A stretch of 16,035 bases of DNA from CAKZSU01 sp044223895 (GCA_044223895.1 JBGALL010000042.1:1-16035), one strand, 5' to 3'. Shown: positions 6,155 to 13,621, numbered from the stretch's first letter. The notes: a model not told the origin generated them from the sequence alone. A program made the numbers and translations.

Positions 6155-7084
6155 ATGGAACCTGCCACTCCCCAACAAGAACAACACGAGAGTCAGACTC
6201 CTTTGCCAGAAAACATTCAGGTTCCACCACCATCATCACTACCCGAAGAACCCCCACCCATACCAATGAAAATTCAGACTCGACGTTCACCGTGGGGAAT
6301 AATTATTGGATTCGTTGGTGTTATTTGTCTGATAATTGGAGTGTTTGTTGTTTTACGAACCTTTAAGAAAGTAAATGTCGAAACTCAAATGGGTCCTTCA
6401 GTCGTAAGCAGTATAAAAAAGAAAGGTAAGATTGTGATAGGAACTGATTCTACTTTTCCTCCTATGGAATTCGTCAATGATGCTGGAGAATATACCGGAT
6501 ATGATATTGAACTGGGCCGTCGGATAGCCGAAAAGCTCGGGGTTACTCCAGAATTTAAACCGATTTTATTTGATAATTTTATCGATGAGCTGAAAAATCA
6601 TACTGTAGATATAGTTATGTCATCAGTCAGCATTACTGATGAGCGCAAAAGCCAAGTGCAATTTTCAGATCCCTATCTTTATGCTGGTCAGGTAATTCTT
6701 ACCAGAAAAGATAATACTTCGATTTCAACAACTGATGACCTCAAAGGGAAACGCATCGCGGTCCAAAAAGGAACAACCAATGAACAACAAGCACGAGAAT
6801 TTACCTCGGGTGAATTAGTATTACTTTTTGATGATTATTCCCTAGCCACTCAGGCATTGCTATCTGCGTCAGCTGATGCAATCTTTTCTGATCTCACTGG
6901 TGCCAAAGGAATTATTGACGCCAATCCCGATCTAAAAGTTGCTAGCGAGCCCTTTACCAAAGAATCATATGGCATTGTATTTTCACCAGGAGAAAACGAT
7001 CTCATCCCCGAAGTAAACTCAATCCTCAACAGTCTCCGCCAGCAAGGAGTTCTCACTCTCTTAAAACAAAAGTGGCTTGATTAA
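6155..7084 (+). CDS. Membrane-tethered family-3 solute-binding protein (amino-acid-binding type)
   Basis: The 309-residue protein has a proline/glutamine-rich N-terminal tail (residues 1-45), one transmembrane helix (about 48-67) and a full bacterial extracellular solute-binding domain of family 3 (about 84-309). Domain marks are KIVIGTDSTFPPMEF (92-106), YDIELGRRIAEKLGV (116-130), VDIVMSSVSITDERK (151-165) with R164 where the family binds the ligand carboxylate, and FSDPYLYAG (170-178). The usual signal peptide or lipobox is replaced by an internal anchor, which leaves a cytoplasmic tail. No ABC permease or ATPase is present; the next gene, 9 nt downstream, is a sensor kinase. A sensing role, possibly presenting an amino acid to that kinase, is inferred; transport with a distant permease remains possible. 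Confidence 0.88.
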   Translation: MEPATPQQEQHESQTPLPENIQVPPPSSLPEEPPPIPMKIQTRRSPWGIIIGFVGVICLIIGVFVVLRTFKKVNVETQMGPSVVSSIKKKGKIVIGTDSTFPPMEFVNDAGEYTGYDIELGRRIAEKLGVTPEFKPILFDNFIDELKNHTVDIVMSSVSITDERKSQVQFSDPYLYAGQVILTRKDNTSISTTDDLKGKRIAVQKGTTNEQQAREFTSGELVLLFDDYSLATQALLSASADAIFSDLTGAKGIIDANPDLKVASEPFTKESYGIVFSPGENDLIPEVNSILNSLRQQGVLTLLKQKWLD

Positions 7085-7093
7085 TAGCCAGTA

Positions 7094-9478
7094 ATGAAAC
7101 TACGACTTTCTATCCGCTATAAAATACTTTTTGGATTTACAGTTATTCTTCTGTTATCTCTACTCACCTTTTTGATTGGCTTTAAAATCACCGAACAATT
7201 AATTCATGTACAAACAGAACAACTGCTCAATGAAAAAGCACAGGCAGCAGGTGACCAAATCCAAAACTTTTTTTCAAAGATAGAACTCGATCATTTGGGA
7301 ATAGCTTATGTCTACAATCAAGAAAAACAGATCAGTTCTCCTAAGCTACTCGATACTGTTTCGTTTACCTTACGACAAAATTCATTTTTTGAACGCATCA
7401 GTATCCTTTCGATGACCGGAAGAGAACTGCTGAGAGCGGATCGCTTTGGAATAACCCCTTCAGATAAGTTGTATTTAGAAATTCCAACTGATGCCTTTAA
7501 CAAAGCTGCTTCAGGTCAGACAGGTATGTCGAAAGTCTATTTTGATGAAAATAATGCCATTCCTCAGATAGATGTTTTCTCACCTATCATTTCTGATCGT
7601 GGTACGGTCCATGGAATTATCAAAGGACAGATTCGCTTGGATCGTTTGTGGGACGTTATCGCTAAATCAACTATTGGCAAGCAAGGTTATGCTTATGTAG
7701 TTGATGATGAAGCAAGACTTATTGCCCATCCTGATATAGATTTTGTAAAAACTGCGCCAATTTTATCCAAAAGAGGGATTGTTACTGCTGTATTAACGCA
7801 AAGTGAAGATATAAGTTCGAGAGACTGGAACTATTCTAATGAAAAGAACATCGAAGTCATAGCTTCCGGAGTAAAAATCCCCGGCCTGAATTGGGCAGTA
7901 CTTACCGAACAGCCTATTATCGAAGCCTATCAATCGCTAAATTTAGTAAGAAATATTGTCTTTGGTACCCTGATAATTTCCCTAGTTTTATTAATCTTTT
8001 TTTCGATCCTACTCAGCGAGAGTGTCACCCGACCGATACATACCTTAAGTAGATTTGCAGAGGGTATCAAGGAAGGCTCATTTGATGCCCAAGTCAATAT
8101 TCACAGTGGTGATGAAATCGAAGGACTCGCCAATTCACTGAATATGATGAATCATCAACTGAATAAATATGTCAGAGAGCTGAGTGAGAAAATTGAAATG
8201 CTCGAGGCTCAAAAAAGAAATTTAGACGAGTCACGAGAGATTATCGAAAAACGAGAAGGACAGGTCCAACATATCAATACAGAGCTAGAAAAAGAAAAAG
8301 AACTTATCTCAGCCGAGCGCAACAAACTAACGGTAATTCTATCAGGTATTGAAGACGCAGTTGTCGCTGTTGATTTACAACGACGCATAGTATTGTTCAA
8401 CTCAGCAGCTGAAACAATTACAGGATACACTGCCAAAGAAGTATTAAATAAGCCAATCAATGAAATATTACATCTCTTTGACGGCAATGATGAGATCCCC
8501 GCTCCAGAATATGCCCCTATACATGATGATACCTTTGAAGGTGTGTTATATCAAAAACCCAAAATTTCCCTCAAAGCCAAAAAGGAAGATCTCGTAACTG
8601 TGAATCTGATAACCGAAAAAATCGCTGAAAGCAAGGCAAGTAATGTCGGCTGTATTTTAACGCTACAAGATATCTCCCAAGAAATTGCTTTAGAAAAAAT
8701 GAAGATCGATTTCGTCTCGATGGCGGCTCATGAGCTTAGGACACCTTTAACAATTGTCAGAGGCTATACCCAAATGCTTGAAGAAGAAACAAACCCTCCA
8801 CTCAATAAAAATCAACAAGAATATGTGAATCGCATCTTAATTAGTGTCAAAGCGCTCAGTGATCTCATCGATAACTTACTCAATGTTTCTCATATTGAAC
8901 AAGGCAAATTCAAAGTTAATCTTTTTCCTTTACAGATGAAAGGGATTATCGATGAGACCGAACGATCGTTCCAGAGTTATGTTCACTCTAAAGAACAAAC
9001 CCTCGAAGCCCATATCGAAGGTGAACTACCAGTAGTAATGGCTGACAAAATTAGAATTACTCAAGTACTTTCAAATCTGGTAGCGAATGCTATTAATTAC
9101 ACCCAACCCAAAGGTCATATATCTATTCTAGCTAAGGTTATTCATGACGAAAAACGGGAGGCCAAAGATTACATCCAAATTGCCGTCAAAGATACCGGAG
9201 AAGGAATCCCCAAAGATGCCCTGGGACATTTGTTTACCAAATTTTTCCGTGTATCAGGCATCCTAGAACAAGGATCGAAAGGAACTGGTTTAGGATTATT
9301 TATTTCAAAAACCATTATGATGTTACACAACGGAGATATTTGGGCGGAAAGTGAACTAGGAAAAGGCAGCACATTTACCTTCATAATCCCTGTCGCTAGC
9401 GAACAACAAATACAATCAGCTCAAGCACCCACCACAGAAACAGAGAAACATGGTATTATTTTAAATCCACAACGGTAA
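7094..9478 (+). CDS. Sensor histidine kinase: dCache-HAMP-PAS-HisKA-HATPase
   Basis: A 794-residue membrane kinase. TM1 spans about residues 11-30, and an extracellular region (about 38-285) shows the Cache signature GYAYVVDDEARLIAHPD (198-214). TM2 is about 288-308, HAMP about 309-362 (VTRPIHTLSRFAEGI) and a coiled coil about 360-412. A PAS domain follows at about 410-530 (ILSGIEDAVVAVDLQRRIV). HisKA has the phospho-acceptor H546 in AAHELRTPL, and the ATPase domain shows the N box (NLVANAINYT, 661-670), G1 (DTGEGIP, 700-706), F box (FTKFFRV, 714-720) and G2 (GTGLGL, 730-735). All catalytic boxes are intact. It follows the binding-protein gene by 9 nt and precedes the receiver by 1 nt, so the three are almost certainly co-expressed. 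The stimulus is unknown; dCache sensors commonly bind small metabolites such as amino acids. Confidence 0.95.
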   Translation: MKLRLSIRYKILFGFTVILLLSLLTFLIGFKITEQLIHVQTEQLLNEKAQAAGDQIQNFFSKIELDHLGIAYVYNQEKQISSPKLLDTVSFTLRQNSFFERISILSMTGRELLRADRFGITPSDKLYLEIPTDAFNKAASGQTGMSKVYFDENNAIPQIDVFSPIISDRGTVHGIIKGQIRLDRLWDVIAKSTIGKQGYAYVVDDEARLIAHPDIDFVKTAPILSKRGIVTAVLTQSEDISSRDWNYSNEKNIEVIASGVKIPGLNWAVLTEQPIIEAYQSLNLVRNIVFGTLIISLVLLIFFSILLSESVTRPIHTLSRFAEGIKEGSFDAQVNIHSGDEIEGLANSLNMMNHQLNKYVRELSEKIEMLEAQKRNLDESREIIEKREGQVQHINTELEKEKELISAERNKLTVILSGIEDAVVAVDLQRRIVLFNSAAETITGYTAKEVLNKPINEILHLFDGNDEIPAPEYAPIHDDTFEGVLYQKPKISLKAKKEDLVTVNLITEKIAESKASNVGCILTLQDISQEIALEKMKIDFVSMAAHELRTPLTIVRGYTQMLEEETNPPLNKNQQEYVNRILISVKALSDLIDNLLNVSHIEQGKFKVNLFPLQMKGIIDETERSFQSYVHSKEQTLEAHIEGELPVVMADKIRITQVLSNLVANAINYTQPKGHISILAKVIHDEKREAKDYIQIAVKDTGEGIPKDALGHLFTKFFRVSGILEQGSKGTGLGLFISKTIMMLHNGDIWAESELGKGSTFTFIIPVASEQQIQSAQAPTTETEKHGIILNPQR

Positions 9479-9479
9479 T

Positions 9480-9863
9480 ATGAAAAAAGTACTAATAGTT
9501 GAAGATGAGAAATTCATTCAAGACCTCTATGTCTTAGTATTCAAACGGTTTGATTATGAAGTTGATACTGCTTCAGATGGACAGGAAGGTGTCGATAAAA
9601 TAAAACAGCAGCCGTATGATGTAATCCTTCTCGACATTATGTTACCCAAAATGAATGGGGTTGATGTTTTAAAAATTATTCGTAACCAAGAATCTCCCAA
9701 CAAAAATACCCCTGTTTTCCTAATTACCAATCTCGGGCAAGAAAATATTATTAAAGAAGCGTTTAGTATTGGAGCCGATGGATATTTATTAAAATCTCAG
9801 GTAACTCCCAAAGATGTTGTAGCTGCAGTGACTACCTATCTGGAAAAGAAAGCTATATCGTGA
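9480..9863 (+). CDS. Stand-alone receiver-domain response regulator (CheY-like)
   Basis: A 127-residue single receiver domain. The acidic pocket is E8/D9, the phospho-acceptor is D52 in YDVILLDIMLP, the switch Thr is T83 in VFLITN, and the conserved Lys is K105 in GYLLKSQ. There is no DNA-binding or enzymatic output domain, so it must act by protein contact or as a phosphorelay intermediate. The ATG begins 1 nt after the stop of the kinase gene, which strongly suggests that kinase is its partner. No chemotaxis or flagellar gene is nearby, so CheY function is not implied. Confidence 0.93.
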   Translation: MKKVLIVEDEKFIQDLYVLVFKRFDYEVDTASDGQEGVDKIKQQPYDVILLDIMLPKMNGVDVLKIIRNQESPNKNTPVFLITNLGQENIIKEAFSIGADGYLLKSQVTPKDVVAAVTTYLEKKAIS

Positions 9864-9868
9864 TATAG
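9853..9868. repeat. Inverted repeat across the receiver stop codon
   Basis: Perfect arms CTATATC and GATATAG separated by GT, spanning the TGA stop at 9861-9863. Its right arm overlaps the next inverted repeat (9865-9877), so the two could form alternative structures. Confidence 0.35.
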
Positions 9869-9877
9869 ATAATCTAT
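9865..9877 (+). promoter_or_regulatory. Inverted repeat ending on the start codon of the Ig-like protein gene
   Basis: Arms ATAGAT and ATCTAT are separated by a single A; the right arm ends on the AT of the ATG at 9876. A one-base loop makes an RNA hairpin unlikely, so a DNA-level site is the more plausible reading. TATAGA at 9864-9869 lies 6 nt before the ATG and could be a weak internal -10. Confidence 0.3.
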
Positions 9878-10595
9878 GGCTAAGTCATTCTCATCACGTC
9901 TGGCCCGCTTTGAAGAAAAGAGACTCAGAACCCGCTTAATATTTGCGATTATCGGAAGTTTAGCGGTAGTGACCTTCCTGGTGGTCTTTGGATTCAGATT
10001 ATTTATTGGGTTTTTCGTCTTTTTGGATAAAATGCATGGAAAAGAAAGTTCAAAAGAGGTTAAAGCGGCACTAGTAATCCCCCCCTATCTTGACCCATTA
10101 CCATTAGCTACCATGTCAGGACAAATAGCAATTAGTGGTAGAGGACAAGCTAATTCAACAATTATCCTTTATATAAATAGTGAAGAAACCAAAAAAATTA
10201 AAGCCGCCGATGATGGGACATTTGTGATTAAATCACTGAATTTACCCGAAGGAACTCATACTCTCCAAGCAAAAGCTGCTGACGATAGCGGCAATAAAAG
10301 CGAATTTTCCAACAGTGTGTTAACCACCATCAAAAAACATCCACCCAAATTAGATATTACTTCTCCCAACGACAACACCACGGTAAATGGTGAAACTAAT
10401 ATTGTGAATCTTGAAGGGAAAACTGAACCAGACAACGATATTCGAATAAACGATCGCTTTGTTGTAGTTCGTCCAGATGGGAGTTTTAGTTACCCCTTTC
10501 CCCTAGCAGAAGGTGATAATACCCTTAAAATTAGAGCAATAGACAGAGCTGGAAATAGTACCGAAATTCTCCGGAAAGTTAGCTATCAGAAATGA
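9876..10595 (+). CDS. Membrane-anchored protein with two Ig-like domains
   Basis: The 239-residue protein starts with a basic cytoplasmic stretch (residues 1-20). It then has a long hydrophobic anchor (about 21-50) and two bacterial Ig-like beta domains outside the membrane (about 68-152 and 157-238). Each ends in the repeating phrase LPEGTHTLQAKAADDSGN or LAEGDNTLKIRAIDRAGN, typical of Big/glucodextranase-B-like domains that act as binding or spacer modules on the cell surface. It lies 12 nt after the receiver gene and is probably the last gene of the signalling unit. That position suggests a structural or accessory role, such as holding a ligand or spacing the sensor from the envelope, but nothing in the sequence proves this. 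Its 3' end overlaps the convergent ligase-like gene by 10 bp. Confidence 0.82.
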   Translation: MAKSFSSRLARFEEKRLRTRLIFAIIGSLAVVTFLVVFGFRLFIGFFVFLDKMHGKESSKEVKAALVIPPYLDPLPLATMSGQIAISGRGQANSTIILYINSEETKKIKAADDGTFVIKSLNLPEGTHTLQAKAADDSGNKSEFSNSVLTTIKKHPPKLDITSPNDNTTVNGETNIVNLEGKTEPDNDIRINDRFVVVRPDGSFSYPFPLAEGDNTLKIRAIDRAGNSTEILRKVSYQK

Positions 10596-10618
10596 GTTTT
10601 TTTCCCTTTGGCTGATAG
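10583..10618. terminator. Inverted repeat between convergent genes (possible bidirectional terminator)
   Basis: Arms CTATCAG (10583-10589) and CTGATAG (10612-10618) flank a 22-nt loop containing a run of seven T, and span both stop codons. The large loop makes this a weak terminator; no better one is visible at this junction. Confidence 0.25.
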
Positions 10619-11770
10619 ATTTCTCTTTTCAATACTTCCCAAAAATATCCATAGCCATATAAGTATCCAAGAATAGAAGAAACTATTATTAAATAGGCTG
10701 TGAATTAATATAGCTATCAAACAAGCAAGTCCAACGAATCCCAAAGTATCTTGTTTTCCTACGATTAAGACAAACATCCGGTACAACAAAAAAATAAAGG
10801 CGACTAATCCAGTAATTCCCGTAGTTATTAAGACTACTAAGATACTACTGTTGAGACCACCTGCGTCCCTGGAGGTAATACCATCTGAATCAAGAATTTT
10901 TTCTCGTCCGGCTAAATAACGAAGGGTGTTAAACCCAATTCCAATGAATGGAGATTGTTTCACAAAGGCAATATCTTCCGTATAACTATTCACTCGAGCA
11001 CGGGTAGAATCTAAACGGAAAAGTCGATTTACATCAATTCCGTGAGTTGGAAGGCCAGCATAGATTAAGGCTCCCAGAACTAGAGCTATTAATAAAGTTT
11101 TCTTTTTCGACAAGATGACGAACACCACTAAACCAGCAATAAATGCAAGAAAACTACTTCGTGAGTACGTCAGGATAAGAGACATTCCGATTACCAACTG
11201 TCCAATACGTATCTGAGTTTTCCATTTGTCGGTATATAAATATATTCCCAAAAAAAATGACAAAACCAGAAACAATCCCGTAAAGTTCGGATCCAGTAGG
11301 GTTGAGAACAACCGATAAAAATGTTCATCCCATCCCTGTGAGAGCATACTTCGTAAACTAGGATAGAATATGTACTGTATAAATCCTAAGGCGGCAATAC
11401 CTACGCCCACGTAATAGAGTCCTTTCAACCAAAATTTAACACTCAGGGATTCATTACGAACTACTACATATAATCCTGCGTACAACAACAGTCTCCAAAG
11501 GTAGAGAGAGCCCAGAAACAGTTGAATATACGAAAAATGCAGTACATTTATCAATAATGATACGATTGCAATACCGGTAAATATGCCTAATGGTTGTAGA
11601 AGGTTTCCTTGTATTTCTTCTTTTCGCTGAAACTTCCTTACTAGGAAAAAAATAAGCACTAGTCCTGCAAAAATATCATGGATAAAAACAGTTACCCCTG
11701 GTAATAATTGAACCCCACCAAACTGACCAAATAATAATGTAATAAAGAAAATAGATACCAGATTTATCAT
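10586..11770 (-). CDS. Wzy / O-antigen-ligase-like polytopic membrane protein
   Basis: The 394-residue protein is almost entirely transmembrane, about ten or more helices, with one large hydrophilic loop at about 240-305. This topology and the blocks LLDPNFTGLF (158-167), LTYSRSSFLAF (200-210) and SPFIGIGFNTLRY (273-285) are those of the O-antigen ligase / Wzy polymerase superfamily. Members join or transfer lipid-linked glycans on the outer face of the membrane. In a lipopolysaccharide-free lineage it would act on another surface glycan or glycoprotein. It starts in a 4-bp ATGA overlap with the stop of the glycosyltransferase gene upstream, so the two are translationally linked. Ligase and polymerase cannot be told apart from sequence alone. 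Confidence 0.85.
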   Translation of the reverse strand: MINLVSIFFITLLFGQFGGVQLLPGVTVFIHDIFAGLVLIFFLVRKFQRKEEIQGNLLQPLGIFTGIAIVSLLINVLHFSYIQLFLGSLYLWRLLLYAGLYVVVRNESLSVKFWLKGLYYVGVGIAALGFIQYIFYPSLRSMLSQGWDEHFYRLFSTLLDPNFTGLFLVLSFFLGIYLYTDKWKTQIRIGQLVIGMSLILTYSRSSFLAFIAGLVVFVILSKKKTLLIALVLGALIYAGLPTHGIDVNRLFRLDSTRARVNSYTEDIAFVKQSPFIGIGFNTLRYLAGREKILDSDGITSRDAGGLNSSILVVLITTGITGLVAFIFLLYRMFVLIVGKQDTLGFVGLACLIAILIHSLFNNSFFYSWILIWLWIFLGSIEKRNLSAKGKKTHF

Positions 11771-12592
11771 ACCTTTGCTTCTCCCTGGTAGGTTAAGGTA
11801 TATAACTTCCCTTTTGCCAAAAAAGAATGCAAGCTCATCATCAAGGCCATTATTGCACCAGGTGTACCATCCCTAAACCCCTGTCGAAAAATATAATTTT
11901 GAATGAATTTTGCACAAGGATAGATGACGATCTGCCAGGCTGATACTTTTTTCCCTTGTCTGTAAAACTCTTTTGCATGGAGGGTCGAATAATAATTTAT
12001 ATCTTCTATAAACTCTCGTAAACTTTGATGAGGATAATGCATCAGAGGATGTTTTAATTCTCCGATTGTACCAACAATCTCCCAGGTTTCATGGACAGAT
12101 CTACTCCATGATCCAGCATCTTTTCTAGCAAGTCTCAAGAATTTTCCTTGGGAAGTTTCTCCATACTGGAGGGCGTTTCCAAATAAAATATCCTGCCGTC
12201 TGAGAAAATATCCTTGGGCATCTTTTTTACCAATTGCGTCCATAATTTCCTTGGCAAGATTTTTGGTAACAATTGAGAAAATATCCTTGGGCATCTTTTT
12301 TACCAATTGCTTCCATAATTTCCTTGGCAAGATTTTTGGTAACAATTTCATCACTATCGACGTATAAAACCCATTCGTGTGTCGCTTTTGCAAGAGCAAA
12401 ATTTCGCTGATCAGCAAAATTATCATTCAGACTGCGGAGAAAGAGCGTTGCCCCAAAGTTCTTTACCAGAGGTTGAGTTTGATCGGTTGAATTATCGTCT
12501 ACAACTATGAGTTCATCACACCAAGACAGAGATTCAAGACAGGGAAGAATACTCGAGTCATTATTATGAGTAAGAACAATTGCCGAGATCAT
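11767..12592 (-). pseudogene. Family-2 glycosyltransferase frameshifted by a 73-bp tandem duplication
   Basis: Frame 1 (12592 to 12227, 121 residues) gives the N-terminal GT-A half: MISAIVLTHNND, DELIVVDDNSTD (26-37) and a DXD-like DSDE at 79-82. It then stops inside the second repeat unit. The second frame (C-terminal part, ending at 11767) continues with RRQDILFG, RLARKDAGSW, VHETWE and PLMHYPHQSLREF. These are the C-terminal marks of WaaE/LgtF-like GT2 enzymes, which add a sugar from a nucleotide donor to a surface glycan core. Removing one 73-bp unit leaves 753 nt, a continuous 250-residue enzyme of normal family length. It may be a real inactivating or reversible mutation, or an assembly artefact between strains. 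Its -10 (TAGAAT) lies 6 nt before the ATG. The stop overlaps the ligase-like start as ATGA. Confidence 0.88.
12201..12346. repeat. 73-bp near-perfect tandem duplication inside the GT2 gene
   Basis: Unit A is 12201-12273 and unit B is 12274-12346. The units are identical except for one base (G at 12238 versus T at 12311), which changes Asp to Glu in the encoded AIGKKD segment. The unit length is not a multiple of three, so the duplication shifts the reading frame. Both units encode VTKNLAKEIM(E/D)AIGKKD in the gene's frames. Confidence 0.95.
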
Positions 12593-12598
12593 ACCTTC

Positions 12599-12604
12599 AT
12601 TCTA
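12599..12604 (-). promoter_or_regulatory. -10-like TAGAAT of the glycosyltransferase gene
   Basis: TAGAAT on the minus strand is followed by GAAGGT and the ATG at 12590-12592. The AGG in the spacer is too close to the ATG to be a normal Shine-Dalgarno. Confidence 0.5.
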
Positions 12605-12626
12605 TCATGAACTCAATAGTAAACCT

Positions 12627-13334
12627 CTACGATTCATCTTCAATAAAATGAGAAACAGGATCACTATGATCTTTCAGAAAAACAATGCGTCCTTTTTCAT
12701 TTCGATAGTACGACTTATCAATTGCCAAAATGCCTCCATTAGTAAGAATTCTGGAAGCATTCGCTCTAAGATTCATTCGTAATCGAACAAGTTCGCGATG
12801 ATCACCTGATAATTGTCCTGTAGGTTTATCAACCTTCCCGTTTTTTAATAGCATATTTTCCAAGGTTGGGGAAGCATTATTGCCCAGAAGGTTAGATACT
12901 TCAATCAGATCGACCTTCCCCAGATATTTATCTTCAACTTGATAGAATAAATTTGATTCATCATTAAGGAGATACAGGACATCACCATTATGATAATCAT
13001 GTTCATAGAGTTTTACTGCTCTATCTGCATCTGATGGATACCCTATATCATAATTTATAACGTAATTTGCGCCTGCCAGAGCAGCGGCTCTGGGTAGCCA
13101 GGGATGCCAAGTAATCATTTCTCCTGGTCCACCTCCCAGCACGACTATATTACTCCCCTGAATTTTTTTGCCAAAAGGAGCCGATTCACCCATTAATGAA
13201 AATATATATTCTAATCGTTTATTTGCTTTGTCGAATTCGGTTAGACACTCTTCTCTATGTCCAAAAGACTCAGTCACCCAAGCTTCTTTCAGGGCAATGA
13301 CTGCGTGTTCCGAAAGTAGTGGTTCAAAGTTCAT
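12627..13334 (-). CDS. Rossmann-fold, methyltransferase-like protein of unknown function
   Basis: The 235-residue protein is soluble. Its glycine-rich turn VVLGGGPGE (64-72), the NYD after the second strand (94-96), the strand-acidic block DLIEVSNLL (142-150) and LTNGGILAID (197-206) occur in the order and spacing of a class I SAM-dependent methyltransferase. I cannot assign a specific family, and the acceptor is unknown. Next to glycosyltransferases it might modify a glycan or precursor, which is only inference. Two starts are possible: GTG at 13338-13340 (adding two residues) or ATG at 13332-13334. The ATG is chosen because TAGACT lies 9 nt upstream of it but only 3 nt before the GTG. It lies just downstream of the small membrane protein gene on the same strand. 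Confidence 0.75.
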   Translation of the reverse strand: MNFEPLLSEHAVIALKEAWVTESFGHREECLTEFDKANKRLEYIFSLMGESAPFGKKIQGSNIVVLGGGPGEMITWHPWLPRAAALAGANYVINYDIGYPSDADRAVKLYEHDYHNGDVLYLLNDESNLFYQVEDKYLGKVDLIEVSNLLGNNASPTLENMLLKNGKVDKPTGQLSGDHRELVRLRMNLRANASRILTNGGILAIDKSYYRNEKGRIVFLKDHSDPVSHFIEDES

Positions 13335-13341
13335 AATCACT

Positions 13342-13560
13342 TTAGTCTACCCAATTATTCCATAAGACAAGAACAGCAGAAGCACATAATACTGCAGCAG
13401 TGACCATTGGAGGGACAGTGAGTCCTGCAGAAACTCGTCCTACCAAGTCGACACCAGTTAAGTGAAGAAATCCCCAATTGAAAGCTGCTCCAGCAACGAT
13501 AATCAGAGCTAGATGATACAATCCACCTCGTAAAAACGATCTTCGTCCTCCAAATCTCAT
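13342..13560 (-). CDS. Small two-helix membrane protein
   Basis: A 72-residue protein with a basic N-terminus (RFGGRRSFLRGG) and two hydrophobic helices (about residues 14-33 and 47-67), ending WNNWVD. No family is recognised. It ends 1 bp before the possible GTG start of the methyltransferase-like gene, and that gene's -10 lies within its last codons. It is divergent from the GT-C-like gene. The residue composition (Gly, Val, Ala rich) differs from the more Phe/Ile-rich membrane proteins nearby. Moderately likely to be a true gene from its frame, helices and position. Confidence 0.55.
   Translation of the reverse strand: MRFGGRRSFLRGGLYHLALIIVAGAAFNWGFLHLTGVDLVGRVSAGLTVPPMVTAAVLCASAVLVLWNNWVD
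13344..13349 (-). promoter_or_regulatory. -10-like TAGACT of the methyltransferase-like gene
   Basis: TAGACT on the minus strand lies 9 nt before the ATG at 13332-13334. It sits inside the final codons of the upstream membrane protein gene. Confidence 0.4.
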
Positions 13561-13567
13561 AATATAT

Positions 13568-13573
13568 ACTGTA
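13568..13573 (-). promoter_or_regulatory. Weak -10-like TACAGT of the small membrane protein gene
   Basis: TACAGT on the minus strand lies 7 nt before the ATG at 13558-13560. It keeps the T, A and final T of the consensus. The surrounding ATACTGTAG (13566-13574) also occurs at 2337-2345. Confidence 0.3.
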
Positions 13574-13615
13574 GCATACTTTGTTTGTATTACAATTTTT
13601 GAAATGAAATAATGC

Positions 13616-13621
13616 TATATA
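13616..13621 (+). promoter_or_regulatory. Extended -10 (TGC-TATATA) of the first GT-C-like gene
   Basis: TGC at 13613-13615 followed by TATATA forms an extended -10, 10 nt before the ATG at 13632. The predicted leader is only about 3 nt. Confidence 0.5.

Noticed and set aside
6155..10595. Complete amino-acid ABC uptake operon
   Set aside because: Only the binding protein is present; no permease or ATP-binding subunit is found next to it.
12227..12426. N-terminal part of the downstream GT2 frame as a separate gene start (MIILLISEI)
   Set aside because: This stretch is an out-of-frame reading of the intact GT2 N-terminal half; the frame only becomes meaningful after the duplication.
10586..12592. 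Proof of lipopolysaccharide biosynthesis
   Set aside because: The ligase-like and WaaE-like similarities show glycan handling only; no lipid A or core heptose gene is in the window.
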